DNA of 64,000 nucleotides from Isoetes taiwanensis (GCA_021234155.1 JAJEKV010000051.1:1860754-1924753), one strand, 5' to 3'. Shown: positions 47,426 to 58,486, counted from the first letter of the stretch. Program-made: numbers and translations. Notes: generated by a model not told the origin, from the sequence alone.

Positions 47426-49360
47426 TTTTCGAAGGTTTGAGATCGATTTGAATGTTCCGGGACTTCAAGAAATTTGGCGATTTTATTTTCTGTTCCTGAT
47501 CGAACCTGATGTTGTGGAGATCGAGCAACAGCATCGAAGATCTTGACTAACAGTGGTATTGCCACAGTTACAGTCCTTCATTTCGCGCATTGACTGTGAT
47601 TTGGGTTTTCTTCACGCCGGAGCTGAGCCTTCTTCATTTTCGGCCTGCAAGGCAAACCCTCCTCTCTGGATTTAGCCCATACACGATTTTGTCTGGCTTA
47701 TCCGGTACTGTCAGTTTGATTTTCTTGTGATTTTCTGGTCCGAGACCTGCTTACTTGAAAACAAGAAAAGAAATTTCGATTTAGGGCAATATCGTGGTCT
47801 TTCACTTCGAAATCATTTTTTCATGCTCTAAACTGGCCGAAAAGCCCTAAGCTAGCATTTCGGCATCAATAATGGCGGCTGGAGCAGCAAAAGTTTTCTG
47901 AAGGTTTGTGCCTGGTAAGCAAACTCTATTTTGTTTGGATGTTTGCGTAGATAGATCCATGTCTGTTTTAGTGGAATCTGCTGGGATGTCAGAAGATTGC
48001 ATCAGGGGATTTGCAAGGTAAATTGCAAACAACTTATCCATGTCCTTTGCCCGTGGTTGTGAAAGCAAAATCGATACTCTTCTTTTTTTCGGTTTTCTGG
48101 CAATGTGATCAAATTTTTATTCTTACCAACATCGTTTTCAAATATTGTCACAATTTCTGTTGGAATGTGAGTTACTGAAGTATGATTATCTTAAAATTGT
48201 CAGAGTTTCAATTCATGAAATCTGGTGATACATATATGCTCATGAAGCAATTGGTTGTTTAACATAAGAATCATGCAGGGTCTTCCGATTCACTGAGCTT
48301 TAATTCAAGCAGTTTGGCTTTTGAGCTCCTTCAGGCTCTAAATTTCTTTCAAGTAAATAACTCGTGGTTTTGCTCCCAGTCCTTTAGTAGCAACAACGAT
48401 TTAAGATGTTGCAGACTAAGATGTTGCCTTAGTCGTCGTTTTCCTATTAGTTTAGTTTGTTTTCTTTCCATTCAAGAAGTGGGGATTTGGGCTGGTTTGG
48501 GAGCTGCAGAAGCCATTTGCTTTGAACAAACATGTGAAGACATCCCTTTTCAGTACTGTTTGCTTGCCCATTTGCATTGATCAAGCAAGGAATCACTTTC
48601 GCTGGGTAAAAATGCAGCAAGAGGCATTGCTTTTTTATAAGCATTCTTAAGGGAGCTATGGAAAGGCTACGATGCTAGGTAGGTTTGTTCATAGAATTTT
48701 CTCAAGGAAAATTATAGCAGTAGATCCATGCTTTCCTTCAGCCCTGTTCAATTTTTTTTCCTAAATCATTCTCTTCTTTTTGCAGTTTGAAACTGCACAA
48801 CTCATCGAAAAAGCTTGAAAATTATCATGATATTGAGGTAAAATAAGTTCTAGATTTATGGCATAGATTGTTATGAACTCCCATGCAGGGCCAAAGAAGT
48901 CTCTCTTTTGACGGTGCAGTGCATAGCTGGTCTTGCTTTTCTTGCTACAACTGTGGTAAGTTCAGGTGCAAAGTCGGTTTTTTGTTTCTTGTTTTCATGG
49001 TTGAGGGTACTTTGTAAATTTTCTGTTTGAGAAAGATCGCAAGGGTTCTCACTGTCTATGTTTCTTTGTTTGTAGGTGCATCGTGCAGTGTTACCTGGGA
49101 GTGATGATCAAATGTTTCAAGTTTCCGCTGTTAAGGTTAGAGAATATTTCTCCTTTGGGTGTCTTTCATGCTTATTTTCCAACTGCCATTTATGTCTTTC
49201 ATTTTTCTGCAGATTGATTTAAAACTGGAAGCTGCTAAGCTCAGACGATTCATATTTTAGGCATACAAGTGACATAGTTTTTCCCCAGCCTTTTTATTTG
49301 TTGGCCTGCCCTGCGGTATTAGTAGAGGTGCATTGTAGTTTTGCCATTTTAATACATTAG
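47426..49360 (+). pseudogene. Proximal part of unit E4: unidentified exon-like segments
   Basis: Pieces between splice-like signals include about 48,885-48,955 (RAKEVSLLTVQCIAGLAFLA, then GTAAGT) and about 49,077-49,136 (VHRAVLPGSDDQMFQVSAVK, between GTAG and GTTAGA). They may belong to one captured gene. No family is recognised. The region upstream (47,430-48,880) shows no supported coding sequence. Confidence 0.3.
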
Positions 49361-49788
49361 GCGTCAGTCTACCAAGGCGCTTTGCGTTGGTGCCTTTGGG
49401 ACCACCATTACTGGCATATAAAAGTAGCTGCAAAGCAATGTTGAAGGCCGTGGGGGATGAAGTCCAGTTGCAAGTACATCGTCCATATGAAGCTGGGGAT
49501 CCAATTCTTGTGTGGTGAGTATTTGTTCATGATCTTCAGACTGTGTAATGAAGAATGTGCAGTCAATGTTGTATCAATGTTGTACCATTTGCTGCATCAA
49601 TGTTGTATATATTGGGCATGCATACTTCTAAATGAAACGTTTGCTAGTTACATAAGTTGCTATTTTGTCTGCTTATAATTTATAATTTACACAGGTGTGG
49701 TTCACAGCCAAATTCAAGATTGTTGCTGAACTATGGATTTGTTGATGCCGACAATCCATATGACAGATTGGCTTATGAAGTTGTCTAG
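49361..49788 (+). pseudogene. SET-domain lysine methyltransferase fragment (pTAC14/Rubisco LSMT-like), two exons
   Basis: Exon 49,361-49,514 encodes RRFALVPLGPPLLAYKSSCK, then AMLKAVGDEVQLQVHRPYEA and GDPILV. Exon 49,695-49,788 completes the split tryptophan codon and reads WCGSQPNSRLLLNYGFVDAD and NPYDRLAYEVV before TAG. The NYGFVD motif and its CG.QPNS lead are the C-terminal SET signature of plastid protein-lysine methyltransferases (Rubisco LSMT, pTAC14). Relatives continue for well over a hundred residues with a substrate-binding domain, so the stop truncates the protein, and the front of the SET domain is absent. GT..AG splice sites are intact. Confidence 0.8.
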
Positions 49789-50330
49789 TGGTTATTTCGC
49801 AGTTTTGGTTCACACGATGGTGGATTTATAAAGATCCCAGCCTGCGGATAAGAGGTCCATTTTCTTTGAAAGTTTTAAATCAAAAAAAGGATCACAGGTG
49901 GATACCTCCAGACTTGCAGGTATGGTGAATGCTTGTGTGTGGTAATTTGATGCATAGATTTGGATGGGTAGACAGACCCATTGTAAATGAAGCATGTGGG
50001 GATTACTTTTAGCTTCTGTTAACCAAAAGCCTTTTAATTGTTTTTGAGGAGTTGGCAGTCCATTACAACCATCTTTTCCAGCCATTCCATTCTCTTATTG
50101 CAGAGATGTAGACCACGTTTATTGCTGAAATCTGCATGATGTTTCACCAAGTCACTGTGGCCAGCCTTCTGATTTGGAGAGGATCCAAGCACAACAGACG
50201 AGAAAGTCACAGTCTCAATCAAATCAGTATCGAGAAACTTTATATGGTGATGTGCAGGTCTGTATTATAGAAATAATCTAGTTTTTTTTCCACATCATTT
50301 CATATTAAGCCAGATTCTCTTCATAAATTA

Positions 50331-50502
50331 GGACTGGAGTTGACCCTCCGTGTAGTAGCTGACGTTGATCTTGTGGTACGTACACATGTTTCGTTTGAAC
50401 TAATATATAAAGACTATGAAAAGTTTGGCTGGACTATTATTCTCACATTTTGCATTTGGGCAGGGCCTTCCAAATGTTGGCAAGGGAGCACATCTGGGTA
50501 AG
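50331..50502 (+). pseudogene. Obg-family GTPase fragment, two small exons
   Basis: Exon 50,331-50,375 (after TTAG, before GTACGT) reads LELTLRVVADVDLV. Exon 50,464-50,502 (after GCAG, before GTAACT) reads GLPNVGKGAHLGK. Together they match the start of the Obg/CgtA G domain (LRVVADVGLVGLPNAGKSTLL), with the G1 loop altered from GKS to GKG, so nucleotide binding would be impaired. Obg proteins act in ribosome assembly in plastids and mitochondria. Only the P-loop region is present, so this is an exon-pair fragment between two unrelated gene pieces on the same strand. Confidence 0.65.
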
Positions 50503-50687
50503 GTAACTCCCATGCTTAAGAAGATTTTGTCTGTCCTTTATTATGTTCATTGTTTTACTAGAAGCTTGCAGGGTTAGAACGCATGTTCATACGACATTTG
50601 CGCTGAAGTGGATTGTTAATGCATGTTGTAGACGTATCTGCATTTTATCTAGTGAACTATTATCATGTGTTATGTGAGGTAAGAAAG

Positions 50688-51133
50688 ATTGTTAATCGTG
50701 TGCTCTTTCATGATGTTGGTCATGCCTTTCTTTTGGCAATTAAGCAGTTGAATGGGAAAGGGATGCAGGTACAGAATGTCACTTACTATGCATGTGTTTA
50801 AGCTTTCTCATTTTCCTAATCTAATTTTCCAACTTCACATCCTCTAAAATGATCATATAGATGCTTTTTGTCGTCCTGTTATATTCAATCTTCGCGTAAT
50901 TTTGCAATGTTCCTCGATGCAGCAATATTTTGTGCTTTAGATTGTATTTTTGTGTTTGCATAACTTAGTGTCTATGTCCTCAGGATTTATGCATACAAGA
51001 ATTCTGAAGGATTCAATAATTTATTGATATATTTGTTTCGTGTTTGTTGCAGGGCCGCAAACAATGGTTGTCAGAGGTTAAATACTTGGGCGTTGTAGAC
51101 CATCCAAACCTTGTGAAGCTTATCGGTTACTGT
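50688..51133 (+). pseudogene. Receptor-like cytoplasmic kinase (RLCK VII/PBL-like) fragment, two exons
   Basis: An exon ending at 50,768 (before GTACAG) reads LAIKQLNGKGMQ. The exon starting at 51,053 (after GCAG) reads [20 protein letters not shown] followed by VKLIGYC, where GTATGC could be the donor. These are kinase subdomains II-IV: the AIK lysine, the alpha-C glutamate in SEV, and [11 protein letters not shown], typical of PBS1-like cytoplasmic kinases of immune signalling. The glycine loop upstream is poorly preserved and the catalytic HRD and DFG segments are absent, so the fragment cannot encode a kinase. Confidence 0.75.
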
Positions 51134-52104
51134 ATGCATATATGTGAAATGGAAGTGTTGATGCCCATGTATTTGGGAAAGGGCAATCTGTGCTTCCGTG
51201 GAAATTAAGAATGCAAATTGGAAGTGTTGATGCCCATGCAGGTAAGGTTCTTTCACATGCTTTATGATTTTTAGTTGGAAATTAGAGTTATGATAGAATT
51301 TAAATTGGCGCATGTGAGAGTTCTAGATTTATGGCGGTTGCAAGGAATTTAACACAACACAATGAGAGTCAAATTTTTATTTGTAGGTCGGCATGTCGAA
51401 CAATTGGTAGATGGATGCATGTGGCAAAAACAAGGGCAGAATGGAGGAGATGTGGCAATAGATGTAATGCTGCACAAATTAAATAAGCAGGACAAATTTT
51501 TTAGTTTAGCGTTGTCAAATGGTTTGGTAGGCAACTCACGTTTGTTTCTTGAGATGTAGCTTAACTGTCAGCATAATACTACATTTTTACAACTGGCATG
51601 GAGGGATTATTTGTGCAGGATCCTTCTAGGATCCTTCTGAATGTTTGTCATTGCAGTCACCTTCCTGTAGCATATTGTTGCATGCAGCTTCAGAGATTAC
51701 ACCTTATTCTTACACCTTTCGCCTTTTAATTACAATGGGCAAGCTTAATTTAGTACACTAGGGCTATAGTGTGAGAGTGATCCCAATTTGTTTGTATTTC
51801 GATCCTTTGCAGTAATTGTAGCAGATCTGCTTATTCTGTGCTGTATCAGATTGAGGCACTAGATGTTTCCTTGGTATAGACTTTGGTACATCTTTTTGTT
51901 GCATGCAAACCCATCTCGTTCAGGTCCATCGAGGTTGTTAGGGGTCTGGCTTAAGTGACACATTATTGCAGCGGAGGTTTCTTTCTTCCATTATCTGCTG
52001 GGGATGCTTCTGTGCAAGAATCGTGACATTCTCAAATGGCAAGGTAAGATTTCTGAAATCTCTTGGCATTCATGTTTATCTTCAAATCTGGGATTTGAAT
52101 CCTG

Positions 52105-52480
52105 GAAAGGGTGGTAGTTGAAGCCCTAGTTCTTGCTGAAGGGATGCTTATAAGAGATTTAGTACTGGTAATCTGCTTTTAAATCCTTAGGGTGGTAGTT
52201 GAAGCCCTAGTTCTTGATGAAGGGATGCTTATAAGAGATTATATTCGTGATTGTAGTACTGGTAATCTGCTTTTAAATTCTCTATGCAAGGAAAGGAGAG
52301 CAGATGAGGCCCATAGATTATTTTTGTCTATTGTTCAAAACGGTTTTAGGGCTGATATTACCACATATGGTACTCTAATAAATCAGTTGTGACATATAGT
52401 GCTTTGATAGATGACCTTTGTAAAGCATGCAAGCTTAGAAAACCCAAGAATAAGATCAATAAGGAATTTGATCGATATTA
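52105..52480 (+). pseudogene. Pentatricopeptide repeat (PPR) protein fragment
   Basis: A frame from 52,192 contains LLNSLCKERRADEAHRLFLS and then FRADITTYGTLINQL. A second frame just after (about 52,390) has VTYSALIDDLCKACKLRKP. These are P-type PPR units (TYGTLI, VTYSALIDDLCK), found in organelle RNA-binding proteins. The two pieces are in different frames, and the first is preceded by a tandem duplication of about 80 bp ('ggtggtagttgaagccctagttctt' at about 52,111 and 52,190). It is broken, with the rest of the array missing. Confidence 0.65.
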
Positions 52481-54206
52481 TCTCCTCTGTTAGATAGTAG
52501 AGAAGAAGGATTCCTAGCCCTGAATGTAGTCATTGTTTTTTTTTTATTATACACCATCTAATGATGCAGTGGTTGGAATAGGCCAGGTACTAATCCAGGT
52601 ATTCTTGCTCATGTACTTTTGACACCTGTTCAAGAACACTTATGAATGTAAATACTCTTGTCCTTAAGATGTTTTGTTTGGGGTCCGTCTTTGCCCCAAC
52701 TCTGCACTTCTTACATTGCAATAGTTGAAGTCAAAGCTTGACTACTTAAAAATTGTCCACTGTTTTGCTATCATATTATTCAAAAGACGTGTGATAACAA
52801 TTGGTTCTTGTGATCATTTTTATCATCTACAATGCCTTCAAAATTCATAGTGATGCAAACAAGTTTATCAATTTCACATGTCACAAATTTCTTAGAGCGT
52901 GAACCGTGCACTGCATATTATCATGAGTAGTGTTGATAAGTGTTAGGAAATACTAATCTAGATTGTAAAAGTTAAACATGCAATATCTTTATGCTCATGC
53001 ATTATCTAGGAAAATTTTAAGAAATGTAGCGGGAAATGAGACTCTTCAAGAATCTTCATAATATCTTAAATAATCTTGGGGAATGCCAAGATGCCATGAG
53101 GGAATCTACTAACAGGAATCATGGAGAGTCCACTCAAACCATAAATTTGTAGGCTAGTCTCAACATTGGCTCAGATTGTTGCTCTTAGTTTCAACATTTT
53201 TTTGGCGTATTGGCATTCTCCATTGATGATATTAAAAGAAAAATCTTTAGCGTGGATGGTAGTTGAAGAATGTACACGGCGACTACTTTATGGATGGTAG
53301 TTGAAGAATGTACACGGCGACCACTTTATGGAAACCTAATGTTGAGGAGTCCAAGGAAATGTTTTATGTGGTAAAAGAAAATCACCGTATTGATGGAGGG
53401 TTGTTTGCAACCAGGTTTTGACTTTGACTTCTTATGTGTAGCTCGACTCTTTAAATGCAATTCAAATTAAACTTAACGATTCAATTTGAGCTTGCGTACT
53501 ACAGTGACTTTGATGTAAAATCGTTATAGTCACTTTGGTTCCTAGCAGTGCACAATGTCAACTTAGGTGGTCTGACCTTTTTACCATCAATGTCAGTTAA
53601 TTTGTTAAATTATTTTGCACCTTTACACTTGTTGAGGTTTCTTTATGAAAGAAGACATTGAATTTGACTTATCTAACATAAAGCCACACCGCAATTGATC
53701 GACCTTAATTGGGCATGGTCCTTTTGTTGGGGCCCTTATTGGGCATGGTAGTTACTTTAGCAAATGCATGGTCCCTGTGTTTCGAAAAAATTGGGCCATC
53801 TTTATCTTAGGAAAGAACAACTCTTTGCCTCTAGAAAATGTTCAGTTGATTTAACATTTTCAAGGTTATCAAATCCCGAATACGATGGCGAATTTTTTTT
53901 TTCTTGAGGGTAGTTGAAGAATATACGTAGCTACCACTTTAATGAAAGCCAATGTTGAGCAATCCAATGACAAATTTTGGGAAGTATAGGAAACAAACAA
54001 AAACTTGCGAGAGCGCATTGACAATATGTGACTGGCATTATGGCTAGGGGTTTGACTATAAGTTTGACAAATGGAACCAATAGGCTGACTCAGAGTTTGT
54101 GCAGGTGTTGATCACGATTACAACTTTGACTTTGACTTCCTAGCTGTAGCTTTCGTCATTGGGTTTTGCACTGCTTTGACATTGACATCTTAGCAAGCTA
54201 CCAGCT
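52481..54206 (+). other. Distal part of unit E4; no gene
   Basis: A 45 bp tandem duplication ('tggatggtagttgaagaatgtacacggcgac') lies at about 53,250-53,330. The stretch near 54,110-54,190 has 'tttgactttgacttc'-type repetition similar to 61,800-61,870 at the far end of E5, suggesting related distal ends. No T-type tip is preserved. No coding sequence is supported. Confidence 0.4.
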
Positions 54207-54430
54207 TATATACAATTATATAAGCTGCCCCCTTATGTAACCCAAGGTGTATGTAACCCGAGGTGTCGCCGTCTGAACGGTCCAGATTCTGAGATCTGAT
54301 GGCCGAGAGGAAGCCACCTCATCATCCCAAGCAACCCACTTAAATTGGGGCTTCTAATCTTAGCCCTTGGAATTAGGGCATTTCATCTGGGCCATCCAAA
54401 TTTATCATCTAGGTTATGTGCAATGATTGC
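54207..54430 (+). mobile_element. L-type element end (second copy of the E4 type)
   Basis: 'ttatatacaattatataagctgccccctt' is followed by the same ordered blocks as 47,206-47,425, with an internal duplication of 'tgtaaccc(a/g)aggtgt'. A different L-type tip starts only 290 bp further on, so this is either a solo or truncated end or a nested insertion. Confidence 0.7.
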
Positions 54431-54496
54431 AAGTTGATGAGTTGGTGGTAACATTTAATGAGCCTTCGTGACGTGGCATAAAGTCTTCAAGAGGGA

Positions 54497-54610
54497 AAAT
54501 ATATACAATTATATTGAATGTAGATCTTTTGATCTCGGCCGTCCATCTCAGATCTGGACGGCCCACAACAAAAGCCCCAAATTGAATTCCTCTCTTCTCA
54601 CGCCGGAGCA
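54497..54610 (+). mobile_element. L-type element end, unit E5
   Basis: Tip 'atatatacaattatattgaatgtagatctt', then GATCTCGGCCGTCCATCTCAGATCTGGACGGCC (palindromic) and 'cacaacaaaagccccaaattgaattcc'. This is the mirror image of the E1 end at 33,395-33,658 ('gaattggggcttttgttgtgggcc', palindrome, tip). The first gene piece, SKP1, follows 270 bp downstream. Confidence 0.65.
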
Positions 54611-54869
54611 GAGCTCGAAACTTGGATTTCTTCGTGTCTGTGTTATGGCGGCAATGTGCATTCTGGCTATGGCTTGGGCTTTGAAATATGGCGATGCGAC
54701 CATTACCCAAGTGTTTGGAGGCAGCAGGAGCTGCCGATTCCGGGTCTGTAGCAGGTCGAAGCTAAAATGCAGTGGTTTGCATATGTGCAGAATGGCAATC
54801 TGAAAAGGTATCATTGTAGCAGATCTCCATTAGGGCCGAGCCAGAGGACAATGGTCACAGGAGTCGAAC

Positions 54870-55169
54870 TTGAGTACAGCAATGGTCGACAAGAAGGTAA
54901 CTCTTAAAAGTTCTGACGATGAAGTTTTTGAAGTAGATAAATCTGTAGCCTATGAGTCCTTCAGCGTGAAAAATATGATTGAGGATACTGGGTCGTCCGC
55001 TATTATTCCTTTGCCTAATGTCTCGAGCAAATTGAATACTGCAAGTTTCATGTCGTGCTCAGAAATTTGTGGTAGAACCATCATTCAATTAAATTGGGAT
55101 TATGTCTGGTCCAAAATCGCGCCGAATAGGCTTATTATAGGCCATTTTAGCTATATAATCATGTGTTGA
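54870..55169 (+). pseudogene. SKP1-like (SCF ubiquitin ligase adaptor) first-exon fragment
   Basis: From the second methionine (54,885 or so) the frame reads KKVTLKSSDDEVFEVDKSVA and then YESFSVKNMIEDTGSS and IIPLPNVSSKL, matching the N-terminal POZ fold of plant SKP1/ASK proteins (KKITLKSSDGE.FEV.E.VA..S.TI..MIED....IPLPNVTS). SKP1 links cullin to F-box proteins. After about 60 residues the similarity fades and the C-terminal F-box-binding half is missing, so this is essentially one exon. Plus strand, first piece after the E5 end. Confidence 0.8.
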
Positions 55170-55329
55170 ATTTGATGAAACTTGTAAAATACGATGGAAT
55201 TTAACCTAAAAAATTTATGTTTTGGCAACATAAAAACCTAAAAAATTGCATATTTTAAACACAATTATCCGCAACCGCGAAATTTGTAGAGTAAAATAAC
55301 AAGTATATTTGAATAACTAACTGCAAGCA

Positions 55330-55763
55330 AGTCCTTATTTTCGAAATGAAAATCGCGCCTGGCGCGATTTTGTGGACATAAACATACTACATTTATGCAG
55401 ATTCAACTCAAATATTTATACAAACAATAAAATTTATGTCCTACAAAATGGTCAAAACAGACGATTTTTCAAACGTGAAGAGTCTTTATAATGCTCCCCG
55501 ATCGCGATTTTATCCCGCCCCAAAATACTTAAAATGTCCTACAAAATAGTTAAAAAAACCGGTTTTAGAGAAAAATAATAACAAAAACATCCTACAAAAA
55601 CGCAGTTAAAAGAACAACTTTTTATGGAAAAAGTAAATACAAAATCGCTACCGCGCGCGATTTAACAAGGACAATCACTCTCAAATGTCCTTAAAATGTC
55701 CAAAATGACAAAAAATAAGGAATAGGCTAACCTCAAATCGCGCCCAGGCGCGTTTTCATTTTC

Positions 55764-55797
<34 letters not shown>

Positions 55798-55840
55798 CAT
55801 CGGCACTCACCTCAAATCGCGCCCGGTAGCGATTTCAACT
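55330..55840. repeat. Cluster of AAATCGC...GCGATTT palindromes
   Basis: Five GC-rich palindromic or near-palindromic islets sit in AT-rich DNA: 55,350-55,370 (AAATCGCGCC-T-GGCGCGATTT), 55,497-55,510, 55,641-55,663, 55,735-55,756 and 55,813-55,835. Phrases like 'cctacaaaatggt/agt taaaa' recur between them, so the array is a degenerate tandem repeat. A (T)n run lies at 55,768-55,798. No coding capacity. Confidence 0.7.
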
Positions 55841-57571
55841 ATGGGCTCTTCACAAAACCCCGCAACATCACGAAATTGAGCAAATTTTAATCCTGCAACA
55901 TCCGCGAAATTTAGCAAATTTCCCCGCTTTGATCTTGAAATTAGCAAACAGTAACACTTCAAAGTAGGTCGGATTTGACAAATAGATCATGCCCAACCCC
56001 AAAGCCCTTCAATAATTGTGATTTTGAGCATTTTTGGCTGATTCAACATCGAAATTTGTATTGCGACAAGCAACCGTGAATCAAGTCAAAATTACAAGGG
56101 CTTTTCTCCAGCAATCTGGACTATTACCATCCTGCCGAGTCTACCTAGCAATAACAGAGTAATATCTAGAAGAGATAACAGATGAGATATTGGTAGTATA
56201 CCTAGCAGTATCCAGAAGAGATAACAGAGTATTGTATTGTTGCGTCTGGGCTGTGCTCCAAGTGCTTCATCCACCAGTGTTCCATCCGCCAGTGCTCCAA
56301 GCGCTCCACCTGTTACAGTTCGATGTGGAAAAGCTCGATGGAAAACCCTGTGGAAAAGCTCGATGTGGAAAGCCTGTGGCGTGGACCTCTTTGTTGAGAA
56401 ACGAAGAAACACAAAATAAAAAGGCGGAGCAACTAAAAGCGAAGAGGGAGTAAAAGAAAAGGGACGGGCGGGAATTTAGAGGAGGGAAAAAAAATAAGGA
56501 GAGGGAGCAAAAGAATAGGAGACGAAAAAAAGGGGGAAAAACGGACGGGCGGGAATCTGAAAATTGAAAATTGAAAACGAAAACAAGAAAGGCGGATGGA
56601 GAGAAAAAACAAAAAAATGGCGGACGGGGAATAAAAAACAAAAAAAAACGCGGACGGAAAAAAGTACCAAAATTAAGACATATTCTCAATTTTTTTGAAT
56701 GATGGTTGTAGAACAAATCTGTGATACGAATTGTTGTCATATACTCTGTGCGGTTATAGGGCAGCTAAAGCGGCACCATGGTGGAGCTGAGCACTTTATT
56801 TTGCTTCTTCAGGAATCTCGGTTTGCAGGCTATTCTTGGAGCTGAAAGGGAGATAGAAACCAATGCATATTGCAATTACGTCAATATAATCTACAACATG
56901 GGAGCTGTTACATCCGAATAAACCTGCCAAAACGTTTTTGTGGTGGTCCGTCCTTGAACCAGAGGTCTTGAAGGTACTGTTCATATTCTGCAGATTAGGG
57001 GATTTGTGATGGGAATGTACTTCTGATAGATACTCTTACCAGTCTCTAGCGTAAAATAGAGCTGCAAAAGCAAATTTTTAATCTGGTGCTTAAGAATCTT
57101 TATGTCTATACTAAGCTTTAATTTTTTAGGATTTCCTGGCATGTGTTTCAGGCTAAACGTAGCACTGTATTTGGGCTGATGGATCTCTTCCGAATTCATG
57201 GAAAATTTGCTTCTACGGATGCATATGAGGATCATTTCCTCCTTCCCATAGGACGGATACTCTTAATAACTCACCTTCGCAATATGCTGGGGTAGGGTTG
57301 AGCTTAGTTATGGAAAGAAGGATATAAAAAATTCACCTTCACATTTGGTTTTCTATACTTCACAGACCTGCAGCAAATATGTTCCTAAAGGATAATCGGT
57401 CTCTTTCAGATTGTCAACGTGTAGCATTTGGAACTGTTCCCGTTCCCAGGATGTCGATGGTAGTGAACGGCACTGTTGCAGTCAATGTGAACGGAACTGT
57501 GAGTGACAGTTCGTTGAATATGCCTTTTCTAATGTCAAGCAAACATGCTAAATCTCCTTTTTTTGTTGCAG
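55841..57571. other. Non-genic stretch with a polypurine tract
   Basis: At 56,440-56,670 nearly all bases are A or G on the plus strand, with 'gggacgggcgggaat' repeated at about 56,461 and 56,542. Near 56,260-56,385 short blocks ('ccagtgttccatccgcc', 'gtggaaaagctcgat') are locally duplicated. Frames on the complementary strand (phenylalanine-rich) are composition artefacts. A plus-strand frame at 57,379-57,540 is not recognised. Confidence 0.4.
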
Positions 57572-58146
57572 ATCATGTATCGTGTTTAACACCCAAAGGC
57601 ATTAGAGTTGGAAGTTCGAAATGCTTCTGTGGGAAGCTTTGTCAGAAGGTAAGTGGTCTGAGTGTCCAATTACTTCTCATCTGCAATTTAAAGTAAAAAC
57701 ACTCGAACTTTTGAGGTTCCCATGTTAATTCTTTCATCGTATTTCCAGTTATGTGCAGGTCTTCGTGCAGCTGTGGGTAGGGTAAATTATCTTGATGATG
57801 GATTGACCTGGACATTGTTGAGATCAACAGAGCAAGACAAAGAAGCCAAGTATGATTACCTAAATGATGATGGCAGCAAATTAGCCATTGCATTAGATGT
57901 TATGCAAGAATGTTTCTGTCCAATGGTAGATCCAGCTACAGACATTGAAGTGATTTCTCATGTTGTCTACAACCGTCAGTAAGTATTAAAACATGCAAGT
58001 CTACATTTGTCTTATTCTCTCATTCTGATGACTAATTATTTGATCTTTCCAACTTTTAGGTCCACACTGAATCGGTTAAATTTTCGTGGATTTTATTGTG
58101 TAATATTGGAGGAGGGAGATGAGATTATTTCTGTAGCGACCATTAG
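57572..58146 (+). pseudogene. IDM1-like PHD-finger acyltransferase fragment, three exons
   Basis: Exons 57,572-57,648 (HVSCLTPKGIRVGSSKCFCG, then KLCQK), 57,749-57,978 (with GRVNYLDDGLTWTLLRSTEQ and SKLAIALDVMQECFCPMVDP) and 58,060-58,146 (STLNRLNFRGFYCVILEEGD, then EIISVATIR) join in frame across GT..AG introns. The order 'CG..CQ - L...VG..N.LDDG.TWTLLR - SKLA.AL.VM.ECF.P..D - LNRLN.RGFY..ILE.GDEIISVA.IR' is that of the region between the PHD fingers and the GNAT fold in plant IDM1/ROS4-type histone acetyltransferases, which promote active DNA demethylation. The PHD fingers and the acetyl-CoA-binding end are absent. The last exon is followed by an SF3B2 exon, not the rest of the GNAT domain. 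Confidence 0.8.
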
Positions 58147-58378
58147 GTAACTATGGATAAATCAGTGTAGCAATATCTGTAAATGATGTGCAAGCAGCGA
58201 TTTACAATTTAGGGCATAAATTTTGAGCTTTTTGCATTATTGCCATTCTCTGCTTGGTCTTGGGCTAGATTTGGCTTGCATAAGATTCAAACTATTGCTA
58301 ATAATTTTCCTAATAATTTTTTCCTCTAGTTCTTAGTATTTTTTCAAACATTAGTTACTTATCCGATTCGCTTTGCAG

Positions 58379-58486
58379 GTTTGGGATGCAACAGCTGCAG
58401 ATCCACGGTTGTTGGTCTTCCCGAAGGCATATCGTAACACTGTTCCAGTGCCAAGGCACTGGTGCCAGAAATGAAAATTCTTGCAG
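58379..58486 (+). pseudogene. Splicing factor SF3B2 (SAP145) exon fragment
   Basis: The exon after TTGCAG and before GTTTGT reads VWDATAADPRLLVFPKAYRN, then TVPVPRHWCQK, a TGA, and KFLQ. This is the highly conserved start of the DUF382 region of SF3B2 (VWD..A.DPRLLVFLKAYRNTVPVPRHWCQKRKFLQ), part of the SF3b complex that recognises the branch point. The arginine codon of QKRKF is replaced by TGA. Only this exon was found. Its position 230 bp after the IDM1-like exons, on the same strand, makes a two-gene mosaic. Confidence 0.85.

Noticed and set aside
56267-56740. Phe-rich minus-strand frames
   Set aside because: Complement of the polypurine tract; composition artefact.
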